Notes: generated by a model from the letters alone, not told the origin. DNA of 64,000 nt from Pelomonas sp. SE-A7 (GCF_030345705.1 NZ_JAUASW010000001.1:2666001-2730000); one strand, 5' to 3'. Positions 20,912 through 29,467 are shown, counted from the stretch's first letter. Translations and numbers: made by a program.

Positions 20912-22408
20912 TCAGTGCAAGGTCACCGGCGGCCGCGCCGAAGCGCTGAGCTCGCCACGCAGCCAGCGCCTGAGTGCTTCAAGCGCGCCGTCCGCATAGC
21001 CCCAGCTGACGACGGCCGGAGCGGCGATGTCCAGCACCTGGAACGGATTCCAGATCGCCAGATGCAGGTCGGGCCGGGCCGAGCCGGCGCTGGCCTGGTA
21101 GCGGCCGCGCTGGTTGGACACCAGGATGTTGATGCGCCCATCGGCCGGGATGTCGGCCGAAGAGAGGGCGCGCAGATTGGGCAGGTGCAGGAACTGCACG
21201 TCGGTGAACCAGCCTTCAAACAGCGCGGCCACCTGGGCCACCGAGGCACCGGCCTCGGACACGCCGTCGCTGGCCACGCTGGCCTGGCAGATCACGCGGA
21301 TCGGTGCGGCCCGATCGGGTGCAGCGGCGCCGCGCAAGGCGCTCAGGCCGCGGGCCCAGGTCTCGCGCATCAGCTGGTCGTCGGCCTCGCGCTGGCCGGC
21401 GTCATAGTCGCGGCGGGCCAGCGGGTAGCGGGTCGCCAGCCGGTCCAGGCGCAGCTTGGCCTGGTCGAGTCGCTCCGCCGTCAGCTCACCGGCCGCCAGG
21501 GCCGCCGCAATGGCGTCTATGGCCTCGGCCTGCTCGGCGATGGAGCCCTGGGCCAGCGGCATGTCGGCACCGGCTTGCAGGGCCAGCACCGACGCGCGGG
21601 CATAGCCGTAGCGCTCGAACACGGCCTTCATCATCAGCGCGTCGGTGATCACCACGCCGTCGAAGCCCATGCTCTCGCGCAGGATGCCGGTCAGGATGGT
21701 CTTGGACAGAGTCGCCGGATGCTCGTCGTCGAGCTGCGGATAGACGATGTGGGCGGTCATCACCGCCGGTGCCGCCTCAGGGCCCGAGGCCAGGGCGCGG
21801 AAGGGCTTGAGCTCCAGCGCTTCCAGCGCGGCCAGCGACTTGTCGACCGTGGGCAGCGCATGGTGCGAGTCCACATGGGTGTCGCCATGGCCGGGGAAAT
21901 GCTTGACGCAGCAGGCCACACCCTCGCGCAGCGAGCCGCGCATCCAGGCCCGGGCAAGCCGGGTCACGGTCTCGGCGTCCTCGCCGAAGCTGCGCTCGCC
22001 GATGACCGGGTTGGCCGGGTTGTTGTTGATGTCCAGTACCGGCGCGAAGTTCCAGTTGATGCCCAGATGGCGCAGGCCGCGGGCCACGGCGGCGCCCACT
22101 TCCTCGGCCAATGCTTCGTCGCCGATGGCACCCAGCGCCATGGCGGCCGGCGCCTGCGGCAGGCTGATGGCGCGGATCACCGAGCCGCCTTCCTGGTCGA
22201 TGCCGATCAGGGCCTGCTCGCCCATCACCGCGCGCAGGTCGGCGGTCAGCTGGCGGATCTCGTCTTCCGTGCCCAGGTTCTTGCGGAACAGGCAGACCGC
22301 GCGGACCTGGCGTTCGCGCAGGAAGGCCGCGGTCTCGGCATCGAGCGACTTCCCGGGAATATCGACCATGACCAGCTGGCCAGGATGGACGTTGGACTGC
22401 TGCGTCAT
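20912..22408 (-). CDS. nagZ: Beta-N-acetylhexosaminidase, glycoside hydrolase family 3 (NagZ-like)
   Basis: This 498-residue exo-enzyme releases terminal GlcNAc from chitooligosaccharides or cell-wall fragments. The NagZ hallmark KHFPGHGDTHVDSHHALP contains the catalytic His/Asp dyad, and VVITDALMMKAV contains the nucleophilic aspartate. IGIDQEGGSVIRAI in the N-terminal TIM barrel binds substrate. It is longer than the cytoplasmic NagZ (about 340 residues) because of a C-terminal domain from about residue 340. No signal peptide is seen, so the enzyme is probably cytoplasmic and acts after MFS uptake. It starts 9 bp after the nagB-type gene. A housekeeping murein-recycling NagZ may exist elsewhere. 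Confidence 0.9.
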   Translation of the reverse strand: MTQQSNVHPGQLVMVDIPGKSLDAETAAFLRERQVRAVCLFRKNLGTEDEIRQLTADLRAVMGEQALIGIDQEGGSVIRAISLPQAPAAMALGAIGDEALAEEVGAAVARGLRHLGINWNFAPVLDINNNPANPVIGERSFGEDAETVTRLARAWMRGSLREGVACCVKHFPGHGDTHVDSHHALPTVDKSLAALEALELKPFRALASGPEAAPAVMTAHIVYPQLDDEHPATLSKTILTGILRESMGFDGVVITDALMMKAVFERYGYARASVLALQAGADMPLAQGSIAEQAEAIDAIAAALAAGELTAERLDQAKLRLDRLATRYPLARRDYDAGQREADDQLMRETWARGLSALRGAAAPDRAAPIRVICQASVASDGVSEAGASVAQVAALFEGWFTDVQFLHLPNLRALSSADIPADGRINILVSNQRGRYQASAGSARPDLHLAIWNPFQVLDIAAPAVVSWGYADGALEALRRWLRGELSASARPPVTLH

Positions 22409-22417
22409 CGCCGAACC

Positions 22418-23428
22418 TCAGTGAGTCTTGGTGACCTTGGCCAGATGGCGGGGCTGATCCGGGTTCAGGCCGCGCGCACGAGCCAGGGCCTCGACCATGG
22501 GATAAAAGCTCTGCACCGCGGCAATCGGATCCAGGTCCTCGTTGCCGGTGCAGGCCAGCGGCAGCTCGGCACCCGGCGTGCCGACCGGTGCGGCCAGCAG
22601 CACGCGGGCGCCGCGGCCGCGCATCTCCTCGGCCAGGGCGATCAGGCCGGCCTGGGCCGGGCCGCGCGGCGCGAACACCAGCAGCGGATAGCCTTCCTCG
22701 ACCAGGGCCATCGGGCCATGCTTGACCTCGGCGCCCGAGAAAGCCTCGGCCTGGATGCCGCAGGTTTCCTTGAACTTCAGCGCCGCTTCCAGCGCGATCG
22801 GTAGGCTGGTGCCGCGGCCGATCACGAACAGGCGGTCGGCGTCCTTGAGTGCATCGACCGCCACGCTCCAGTCCTGGCGTGCTGCCTCTTCGAGCGCCGC
22901 GGGCAGCTGCTGCAGCGCGGCCGACAAGTCTTCGTCGCCCTGCCAGGCGGCGACCACGCGGGCACCGGCCACCAGTTGGGCGATGTAGCTCTTGGTGGCG
23001 GCCACGCTCTGCTCCGGGCCGGCGTGCAGGCCGAACATATGCTCGCTGGCCTCGGCCAGCGGCGAGCCGGCGGCATTGACGAAGGCCACGGTGCGGGCGC
23101 CACCGGCGCGGAAGAACTTCTGCGGCGCCACCAGGTCGGGGCTCTGGCCCGACTGCGAAAAGGCCAGCGACACCAGGCCCTGGCATTCGATCTTGCTCTG
23201 GTACAGCGTGATCAGCGACATCGGCAGCGAGGTCACCAGGCGGCCGAGGCGCGCCATCACGAGGTAAGCCATGTAGTGGGCCGCATGATCCGAGCTACCC
23301 CGGGCCACGGTCAGCAGCGAGCTGGGCGGGCTGGCGCGCAGCGATTCTCCGAGTGCGGCATAGGCGTTCTGATCGGCGGCCAGCTGGCGCGCCACGGCGG
23401 CAGGAGCGCTCAGGCACTCCTCAAGCAT
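22418..23428 (-). CDS. nagB: SIS-domain glucosamine-6-phosphate deaminase (NagB-II type)
   Basis: This 336-residue protein converts glucosamine-6-phosphate to fructose-6-phosphate and ammonia, the last dedicated step of GlcNAc catabolism. Two SIS domains are visible: SLLTVARGSSDHAAHYMAYL with ATKSYIAQLVAG, then RLFVIGRGTSLPIALEAALK with GAEVKHGPMALVEEG. It is similar to the isomerase half of GlmS but lacks the glutaminase domain. Start choice: ATG at 23428 overlaps the nagA stop (ATGCTTGA). A TTG nine codons upstream is possible but lacks a good SD. Non-homologous replacement of classic NagB by this SIS type is common in proteobacterial nag operons. Confidence 0.85.
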   Translation of the reverse strand: MLEECLSAPAAVARQLAADQNAYAALGESLRASPPSSLLTVARGSSDHAAHYMAYLVMARLGRLVTSLPMSLITLYQSKIECQGLVSLAFSQSGQSPDLVAPQKFFRAGGARTVAFVNAAGSPLAEASEHMFGLHAGPEQSVAATKSYIAQLVAGARVVAAWQGDEDLSAALQQLPAALEEAARQDWSVAVDALKDADRLFVIGRGTSLPIALEAALKFKETCGIQAEAFSGAEVKHGPMALVEEGYPLLVFAPRGPAQAGLIALAEEMRGRGARVLLAAPVGTPGAELPLACTGNEDLDPIAAVQSFYPMVEALARARGLNPDQPRHLAKVTKTH

Positions 23429-24554
23429 TCGCGAGGTCAATCTCTTCCCCTTCAACGACCACGCGCTGCAGCTGCAGCTCGCGGTCCATCACCACCAGAT
23501 CCGCCCAGGCGCCCGCGGCCAGGCGGCCGCGATCATCCAGGCCCATGTAATCGGCCGCATGCGTAGACACGCGACGCGAGGCGTCCGCAATTTCCAGCCC
23601 CAGCTTCTGCACCAGGTTGCGCAGCGCCTGGTCCATGGTCAGGGTGCTGCCGGCCAGCGTGCCGTCGGGCAGGCGCACACCGCCCATGCACTTGGTCACC
23701 GTGTGGCGGCCGAGCTTGTATTCGCCGTCGGGCATGCCGGCGGCCGCGGTCGAGTCGGTCACGCAGAACATGCAGGGAATGGCCCGCATGGCCACGCGGA
23801 TCGCGCCCGGATGCACATGCAGCAGGTCCGGAATGATCTCGGCATAGCGCGCATGGGCCAGGGCCGCGCCGACCATGCCGGGCTCGCGGTGATGCAGGCC
23901 GCTCATCGCATTGAACAAATGGGTGAAGCCGCCCGCGCCCTGCTGCAGGGCAGCCACGCCGTCCTCGTAGGTGCCGGCCGTGTGTCCGATCTGGACGCGG
24001 AAGCCGGCTTCACGCAGCTTGGGGATCAGGGCCAGCAAGCCCTCGATCTCGGGCGCCAGCGTGATCAGCTTGATAGGCGCCAGCGCGTCGAGGGCTCGCA
24101 CCTCGTCCAGGCTGGCGTCCTTGGCGAAGTCGGGCTGGGCGCCCAGCTTGCCGGGGTTGATGTAGGGGCCTTCCAGATGGACGCCGAGCACGCGCGCGCC
24201 CTGCGGGTCGCGCTGGCGGCACAGCGGGCCCAGCGCGGCCAGCGCCGCGCGGATCTCATCCAGCGGGGCCGTCATCGTGGTAGCCAGCATCGAGGTTGTG
24301 CCGTGCCGGGCATGCTGGCGCGCGATCAGCGGCGCTGCATCGCCGCCTTCCATGGTGTCGCGGCCGCCACCGCCATGGACGTGGATGTCGATGAAGCCTG
24401 GCAGCACGATGGGCAGCTCGCCGGCGCGCACCTCGGCCTCGGTCACGGCCTGGCCGCTGATCTGCGTGATGCGGCCCGCGTCGATTTCGAGCTGGCCACG
24501 GACAAAGCCCTGCGGCGTCAGCACATGGCCGGTGATCGCCTTCAGCCCGCTCAT
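23421..24554 (-). CDS. nagA: N-acetylglucosamine-6-phosphate deacetylase
   Basis: This 377-residue amidohydrolase converts GlcNAc-6-phosphate to glucosamine-6-phosphate plus acetate. The metal-binding HVHGGGGRDTMEGGD is at about residue 58, HLEGPYINPGKLGA contains the conserved glutamate ligand, QIGHTAGTYEDG and FTHLFNAMSGLHHREPG follow, and FCVTDSTAAAGMPDGEY carries the catalytic aspartate. Length is normal. Its start overlaps the nagR stop (ATGA) and its stop overlaps the next gene, so the whole stretch is translationally coupled. Confidence 0.97.
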   Translation of the reverse strand: MSGLKAITGHVLTPQGFVRGQLEIDAGRITQISGQAVTEAEVRAGELPIVLPGFIDIHVHGGGGRDTMEGGDAAPLIARQHARHGTTSMLATTMTAPLDEIRAALAALGPLCRQRDPQGARVLGVHLEGPYINPGKLGAQPDFAKDASLDEVRALDALAPIKLITLAPEIEGLLALIPKLREAGFRVQIGHTAGTYEDGVAALQQGAGGFTHLFNAMSGLHHREPGMVGAALAHARYAEIIPDLLHVHPGAIRVAMRAIPCMFCVTDSTAAAGMPDGEYKLGRHTVTKCMGGVRLPDGTLAGSTLTMDQALRNLVQKLGLEIADASRRVSTHAADYMGLDDRGRLAAGAWADLVVMDRELQLQRVVVEGEEIDLANA

Positions 24555-25297
24555 CCTTCGCGCCTCATTTCCGCGACGAAGTCGTAGTAGTCGCTGCGGC
24601 AGTAGCTGTGGGTCAGCTCCACCGCCTGGCCGCCGTCCAGATAGCCGACGCGGGTGATGAAGAGCACGGCCTGGCCCACCGGCACCTGCAGCAGACCGGC
24701 GAGGCGCGGGTCGGCGTTGATGGCGCGGATGTGCTGCAGGGCGCGCACCGGCGCACCGCCATGCTTGGACAGGAAGTTGTAGAGCGAGCTTTCGACCTTG
24801 TGCGGGTCCGGCAGCACCGAGGCCGGCAGCACGCTGACCTCATAGGCCATCACCACGTCGTCGGCCAGGCGCAGCCGCTCGAGCCGGGCGATGCGCTCGC
24901 CGGTAGCCAGGCCCAGCGACAGCTGCTCGTCCGGCGCCGCCAGCGAGAAGCCGCGGGCCAGCCAGCGCGAGCTGGGCTTGAAGCCGCGCTGGTGCAGTTC
25001 TTCCGAGAAGCTGGTCAAGCGCGACAGCGGCTGCTCTAGCTTGGGCGCGATGTAGTTGCCCGAGCCGCGCTTGCGCACGATCAGGCCCTGCTCCACCAGG
25101 CGGTCTATGGCCTTGCGGGCGGTCACGCGCGACAGGTCCAGCGACTCCGACAGCACCCGCTCCGAGGGCAGGGCTTCATCGGCGTGGTACTGACCTTCGC
25201 GGATCGCCTGCGCCAGCTTGTGGGCCAGCTGCATGTACAGCGGCGAAGCGGCTTGCGGATCCGGCTTGAACTGGAAGGGCAGCTTGTTGTTGCTCAT
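24551..25297 (-). CDS. nagR: GntR/HutC-family regulator of GlcNAc catabolism (NagR/NagQ-like)
   Basis: This 248-residue repressor-type protein has an N-terminal GntR winged helix (LYMQLAHKLAQAIREG, ESLDLSRVTARKAIDRLVEQ) and a C-terminal UTRA effector-binding domain ending VELTHSYCRSDYYDFVAEM. The YSY/YCRSDYYDF end is diagnostic for HutC-type regulators that sense amino-sugar phosphates. It sits inside the operon it would control, between nagK and nagA. Likely targets are the TGGTAT-N5-TGGTAT boxes at 26235-26251 and 12298-12314. Effector (GlcNAc-6-P or GlcN-6-P) is inferred from relatives. Confidence 0.85.
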   Translation of the reverse strand: MSNNKLPFQFKPDPQAASPLYMQLAHKLAQAIREGQYHADEALPSERVLSESLDLSRVTARKAIDRLVEQGLIVRKRGSGNYIAPKLEQPLSRLTSFSEELHQRGFKPSSRWLARGFSLAAPDEQLSLGLATGERIARLERLRLADDVVMAYEVSVLPASVLPDPHKVESSLYNFLSKHGGAPVRALQHIRAINADPRLAGLLQVPVGQAVLFITRVGYLDGGQAVELTHSYCRSDYYDFVAEMRREG

Positions 25298-25312
25298 GAA
25301 AGATGACCCGTT

Positions 25313-26230
25313 TCAGGAAAGAGCACGACGAATCAGCAGCAGCGCGCCGGCGGCCGAGTCGCCCTGGGGCGGCACGCAGCGCTGGCGCAAGGTGGTGGAG
25401 AACAGCGGGCCCAGGCGCACGGCGATGCTGCCGCACAGGGCCATGGGCAGGTCGCCCGCAGGGTCAAGCGCGGCGGCCAGCTTCTCCAGCTCGATCACGG
25501 CCTCGCCGACAAAGCCTTCGGCGACCGCATCGCCGGCTGCATGTTCAAAGACCAGCGGCGCCAGCGTCGCATAGCCATGCTGGCCGGCCGCTGCACACCA
25601 GGCGATCAGCGATTCGCGGTCCTGGCCGGCCACGCGCCAGATGCCACGGGCCAGCGTGCCGGCCTGGGCGCGGCCATCCAGCGCCTGCATGGCATGACGC
25701 ATGGCCTTCTGGCCCAGCCAGGCACCGCTGCCTTCATCGCCGATGATCCAGCCCCAGCCGCCAACGCAGACACGGCTGCCGTCGCGGCGCAGCGCTTCTC
25801 CCACCGAGCCCGTGCCCGAAGCGATCACCGCTCCCGGCTCGCCGCCATGGGCGCCGAGCACCGTGGTGTAGCCATCGTTGTCCAGCACCACACGCGCATA
25901 GCCGGGATGGCCGGACAGGAACTCGGCCACCGCCTGCGCATTGCCGGCACCCGACATGCCCAGGCCGATGGCGCATTCGGCCAGATCAAGCTGCTCCATG
26001 CCGGCGCCTCGGCAAGCCACTTGCAGCGCTTGTTGCACATGGGCCCAGGCCTGAGCGACGCCCTGGCCCAGGGCCGAAGGACCGGCATCACCCTGGCCAA
26101 GTTGGCGGCCATCGACGGTGGAAAGACGCAGCCGTGTGCCGGTGCCGCCGCCATCAACGCCGATCAGAAAGCGCACAGGGCCAGCAGCTGGGTTGGCCGC
26201 GGCGGATCGGGTCTGGAATGCGGTACTCAT
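25313..26230 (-). CDS. nagK: N-acetylglucosamine kinase (BadF/BadG/NagK ATPase family)
   Basis: This 305-residue sugar kinase makes GlcNAc-6-phosphate. The acetate/sugar-kinase fold is shown by the phosphate-1 loop FLIGVDGGGTGTRLRLSTVDG (about residue 21), VIASGTGSVGEALRRDG and GGWGWIIGDEGSGAWLG with its conserved aspartate/glutamate, typical of the BadF/BadG/BcrA family that includes mammalian NAGK. First gene of the ten-gene nag operon. The ATG has no SD and lies only about 9 bp after a candidate -10 box overlapping an operator, so the transcript may be nearly leaderless. Alternative N-termini would remove residues not conserved in the family. Confidence 0.88.
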   Translation of the reverse strand: MSTAFQTRSAAANPAAGPVRFLIGVDGGGTGTRLRLSTVDGRQLGQGDAGPSALGQGVAQAWAHVQQALQVACRGAGMEQLDLAECAIGLGMSGAGNAQAVAEFLSGHPGYARVVLDNDGYTTVLGAHGGEPGAVIASGTGSVGEALRRDGSRVCVGGWGWIIGDEGSGAWLGQKAMRHAMQALDGRAQAGTLARGIWRVAGQDRESLIAWCAAAGQHGYATLAPLVFEHAAGDAVAEGFVGEAVIELEKLAAALDPAGDLPMALCGSIAVRLGPLFSTTLRQRCVPPQGDSAAGALLLIRRALS

Positions 26231-26234
26231 CGTG

Positions 26235-26287
26235 ATACCAGTCTAATACCAACGGCTTTGAAGCGTCAATTGGTATTTCACTGGTTT
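26235..26287 (-). promoter_or_regulatory. nagK promoter with two candidate NagR operators
   Basis: On the minus strand TTGACG (26264-26269) and TAGACT (26240-26245) are 18 bp apart. A direct repeat TGGTAT-TAGAC-TGGTAT (26235-26251) covers the -10 region. A related box AAACCA-N5-ATACCA (26271-26287, TGGTAT-N5-TGGTTT on the plus strand) sits just upstream of the -35. This is the layout of a repressed promoter. Hexamers are near consensus but no transcript start is known. Confidence 0.6.
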
Positions 26288-26356
26288 TGGTGGGCCGCCC
26301 GGCCGCGGGTCACAGGGAAAAAGGCGAGGGCCTAGGGCTGCGGGCGTGCAATCACC

Positions 26357-26407
26357 ATACCAGTTTAGAACCAAGCCGCGGATCAGGGCCAGCCCTAGGA
26401 TTGGTAT
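26357..26407 (-). promoter_or_regulatory. Further NagR-like boxes upstream of nagK and behind ung
   Basis: ATACCA-GTTTA-GAACCA (26357-26373) repeats the 11-bp periodicity of the nagK operator. A half site TGGTAT at 26402-26407 touches the ung stop codon. The rest of the 26231-26407 gap contains no open reading frame that I would call a gene. A third, distal site could allow looping between operators. Confidence 0.4.
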
Positions 26408-27100
26408 CTATCCGTGCAGCGTCCAGTCGAGGGTTCGCCCCTGCGCCGCCAGCCAGGCACGGGCCTGGGAAAAATGGCCGCAGCCCAGGAAGGGCACGGG
26501 TGGCCGCATCGCCGAAAGCGGCGAAGGGTGATTGGCCTGCAGCAACAGATGGCGGCCGCCCGCCGCTTCAATCAGGGCCGCCTTGGCCTGGGCATGGGCA
26601 CCCCACAGCATGAAGACCTTGGGGCCGGCGTCGCGGGCCGCGGCCGCTATCAGCGCATCGGTCAGCGCCTCCCAGCCCTTCTTGGCATGGCTGGCGGGCT
26701 GGCCGTCTTCCACCGTCAAACAGGTGTTCAACAACAGCACACCGCGGCGCGCCCAGTCGCCCAGGTGCGGGCTCATGGGTGGCTGCTGGCCCAGGTCGCG
26801 CTGCAGTTCCTTGAAGATGTTGCGCAGGCTGGGCGGCACTTTCTGGCCAGCCGGCACCGAGAAGGACAGGCCCTCGGCCTGGCCAGGGCCGTGGTACGGG
26901 TCCTGGCCCAGGATCACGACCTGAATTTGGTTCAGCGGCGTCAGCTGCAACGCTCGCAGCGGCTCGGGCGGATAGATGGTCGCGCCGGCCGCCTCGCGCT
27001 GCGCCAGAAACGCCAGCAGCGATTGGCCGGCCGCACTGTTTCGCCAGGCCTGCAGAGCCGGCTGCCAGCCGGCGTCAGCGTCGTCCCAGTCCAGCTTCAT
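26408..27100 (-). CDS. ung: Uracil-DNA glycosylase, family 1
   Basis: This 230-residue enzyme removes uracil from DNA at the start of base-excision repair. The catalytic water-activating motif GQDPYHGPGQAEGLSFSV is at about residues 66-83, and the DNA minor-groove motif HPSPLSA is near residue 190. Both motifs are complete. Its start overlaps the trpC stop (ATGA), so it is the last gene of the trp operon here, an arrangement not expected from function. Length is normal. Confidence 0.97.
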   Translation of the reverse strand: MKLDWDDADAGWQPALQAWRNSAAGQSLLAFLAQREAAGATIYPPEPLRALQLTPLNQIQVVILGQDPYHGPGQAEGLSFSVPAGQKVPPSLRNIFKELQRDLGQQPPMSPHLGDWARRGVLLLNTCLTVEDGQPASHAKKGWEALTDALIAAAARDAGPKVFMLWGAHAQAKAALIEAAGGRHLLLQANHPSPLSAMRPPVPFLGCGHFSQARAWLAAQGRTLDWTLHG

Positions 27101-27888
27101 GGAAAGAACAGCTCGGCCAGCGCCTGGCCCGGCACCGGCGCGCGCATGAAGGCCTCGCCGACCAGGAAGGCATTCACCTCGGCCGCCCGCATCGTCTGCA
27201 CATCGGCCCGGCCCAGAATGCCGGACTCGGTCACCAGCAGCCGGTCTTCAGGCACGTGCTTCAACAGGCCCAGCGTCGTTTCCAGCGTGACGTCGAAGGT
27301 CCGCAGATTGCGGTTGTTGATGCCCACCAGCGGCGTCTTCAGTCGCAGGGCCCGGTCCAGCTCGGCGCCGTCATGCACCTCGACCAGAACGTCCAGCCCC
27401 AAACTCAGCGCGCAGGCCTCGAGGTCGACCATCAGGGCGTCCTCCAGGCTGGCGACGATCAGCAGGATGCAGTCGGCACCCATGGCCCGCGCTTCGTAGA
27501 CCTGGTACTCGTCGACCATGAAGTCCTTGCGCAGCACCGGCAGCTCGCAGGCGGCTCGGGCCTGCTGCAGATAGGCGACCGCGCCCTGGAAGAAGCGCTC
27601 GTCGGTCAGCACGCTGAGGCAGGCCGCGCCATGCTCGGCGTAGCTGGCGGCGATCTCGGCCGGCCGGAAGTCCTCACGCAGCACGCCCTTGCTGGGGCTG
27701 GCCTTCTTGATCTCGGCGATCACGGCCGCGTCACCGGCGGCGACCTTGGCCCGCAGCGCACGCTCGAAGCCGCGCAGGTCGCGCCGGGCTTCGGCCTCTT
27801 CACGCAGGCTGGCCAGCGAGCGACGCGCCTTGGCGGCCGCCACTTCCTCGTGCTTGACCGCGTTGATCTTGTTCAGGATGTCGGACAT
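27097..27888 (-). CDS. trpC: Indole-3-glycerol-phosphate synthase
   Basis: This 263-residue TIM barrel catalyses ring closure of carboxyphenylamino-deoxyribulose phosphate in tryptophan synthesis. Family motifs include IAEIKKASPSKGVLREDF (about residue 58), the catalytic lysine in LPVLRKDFMVDEYQVYEA, ADCILLIVASLED, and the C-terminal AEVNAFLVGEAFMR phosphate-binding loop. It is the separate enzyme and is not fused to TrpF. It lies 19 bp after a small membrane-protein gene, and its stop overlaps the start of ung. Confidence 0.98.
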   Translation of the reverse strand: MSDILNKINAVKHEEVAAAKARRSLASLREEAEARRDLRGFERALRAKVAAGDAAVIAEIKKASPSKGVLREDFRPAEIAASYAEHGAACLSVLTDERFFQGAVAYLQQARAACELPVLRKDFMVDEYQVYEARAMGADCILLIVASLEDALMVDLEACALSLGLDVLVEVHDGAELDRALRLKTPLVGINNRNLRTFDVTLETTLGLLKHVPEDRLLVTESGILGRADVQTMRAAEVNAFLVGEAFMRAPVPGQALAELFFP

Positions 27889-27907
27889 GAATCGGTTCCC
27901 GTCTTGC

Positions 27908-28432
27908 TCAGAGGCTCAGGCCTTCGCGGCCCAGGCCCAGCCGCGCGGCCAGCACATCGGCCAGCTCGCTCGTCAATCGATGCTCTTCTCGGTCGGCCCC
28001 GCCGCGGGTCTGGAACAGGCGCAGCGGCCGTCCGCCATCGTCATGGCGCAGCTCCAGCGCCAGCGAGCGCCGCTTGCTGCCGGCCACGCAGAAAAGCCGC
28101 CAGCCCTCGCCTTGCAAATCCCGCGGCTCGCCGACTTCGCCCAGCGGCTCGGCCCGCTTCTGCTGCAGATCCAATTGCCAGCCCACGCCTTCGCGGCGCA
28201 TCAGCAAGAACATCAGCATGCCGACCAGCACCAGACCCAGGGCCAGCCAGCCGAGTTCGCTGCGCCAGGCCCAATCAGGATTGCGGGCCGCGGCCAGGCC
28301 GAGGCCCGTGCCGCCCAGCGTGACCACCAGGGCCGCCGGATGCGGCTCCAGGCGCGGCAGCAGCAGACTGCCCGCGGCCCGCGCCTGATCGATCAGGGCG
28401 CGCAGCAAGGTGGCATCGGAGCGCAGGCCCAT
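27908..28432 (-). CDS. Hypothetical two-TM membrane protein between trpD and trpC
   Basis: This 174-residue protein has two hydrophobic segments (about residues 35-52 and 60-78) near the N-terminus, followed by a soluble acidic/basic C-terminal domain. I do not recognise a family. The start at 28432 lies 6 bp after the trpD stop, and 19 bp separate its stop from trpC, so it is part of the trp transcript. The codon use is like that of its neighbours, so it is unlikely to be spurious. The C-terminal domain would face the cytoplasm if both termini are inside. Small PH-like membrane proteins of this layout occur in Burkholderiales, but the function is unknown. Confidence 0.7.
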   Translation of the reverse strand: MGLRSDATLLRALIDQARAAGSLLLPRLEPHPAALVVTLGGTGLGLAAARNPDWAWRSELGWLALGLVLVGMLMFLLMRREGVGWQLDLQQKRAEPLGEVGEPRDLQGEGWRLFCVAGSKRRSLALELRHDDGGRPLRLFQTRGGADREEHRLTSELADVLAARLGLGREGLSL

Positions 28433-28438
28433 GGCGCT

Positions 28439-29467
28439 TCAGTGGCCCGCTTGCGTGGCCGCCACGAACTGGGCGAGCTTGGCGCGCGCGGCACCGCTGG
28501 CGATGACTTCACGCGCCTGCTCGATGCCCTCGGCGATGGAGCCGGCCACATTGGCGGCATACAGCGTGGCCCCGGCATTCAGCAGCACGATGTCGCGCGC
28601 CGGGCCGGGCTCGTTGTCCAGCACGGCCAGCAGCATGGTCTTGCTCTGCGCCGGGCCGTCGACCTTGAGGCTGCGGTTGGAGGCCATGGCCAGGCCGAAG
28701 TCCTCGGGATGGATCTCGTACTCGCGCACCTCGCCGTTCTTCAGCTCGCCGACCAGGGTGGCGGCGCCCAGCGAGATCTCGTCCATGCCGTCCTTGCCGT
28801 AGACCACCAGCGCATGCTCGGCGCCCAGGCGCTGCAGCACGCGCACCTGGATGCCGACCAGGTCGGGGTGGAACACGCCCATCAGGATGTTGGGCGCGCC
28901 GGCCGGGTTGGTCAGCGGGCCCAGGATGTTGAAGATGGTGCGCACGCCCAGCTCACGCCGCACCGGACCGATGTTCTTCATCGCCGGATGGTGATTGGGC
29001 GCGAACATGAAGCCGATGCCACTGCTGGTGACGCAATGCGCCACCTGCTCGGGGCTCAGGTCCAGGCGCGCGCCCAGGGCTTCCACGGCATCGGCGCTGC
29101 CGGTCTTGCTGGAGACGCTGCGGTTGCCATGCTTGGCCACCTGGGCGCCGGCCGCGGCGGCCACGAACATCGAGCAGGTCGAGATGTTGAAGGTATGGGC
29201 GCCGTCGCCGCCGGTGCCGACCACGTCGACCAGGTTAGGCAGCTTGGGCAGCGGCACCTTGACCGAGAACTCGCGCATCACCTCGGCCGCGGCCGTGATC
29301 TCGCCAATCGTCTCCTTCTTGACGCGCAGGCCTATCAGCAGAGCCGAGGCGATCACCGGCGACATCTCGCCGGCCATGATGCGGCGCATCAGGGCCAGCA
29401 TCTCGTCGTGGAAGATCTCGCGGTGCTCGATGACGCGGGTCAGGGCTTCGTTGTCGGTGATCGGCAT
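28439..29467 (-). CDS. trpD: Anthranilate phosphoribosyltransferase
   Basis: This 342-residue enzyme joins anthranilate and PRPP in tryptophan synthesis. The glycine-rich PRPP motif LVDVVGTGGDGAHTFNIST is at about residue 77, and KHGNRSVSSKTGSADAVEALG is the anthranilate site. The start MPITDNEALTRVIEHREIF at 29467 was chosen. A longer frame from 29533 would overlap the ltaE C-terminus and add non-conserved residues. It starts 4 bp after ltaE. It is not fused to TrpG. Confidence 0.98.
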   Translation of the reverse strand: MPITDNEALTRVIEHREIFHDEMLALMRRIMAGEMSPVIASALLIGLRVKKETIGEITAAAEVMREFSVKVPLPKLPNLVDVVGTGGDGAHTFNISTCSMFVAAAAGAQVAKHGNRSVSSKTGSADAVEALGARLDLSPEQVAHCVTSSGIGFMFAPNHHPAMKNIGPVRRELGVRTIFNILGPLTNPAGAPNILMGVFHPDLVGIQVRVLQRLGAEHALVVYGKDGMDEISLGAATLVGELKNGEVREYEIHPEDFGLAMASNRSLKVDGPAQSKTMLLAVLDNEPGPARDIVLLNAGATLYAANVAGSIAEGIEQAREVIASGAARAKLAQFVAATQAGH

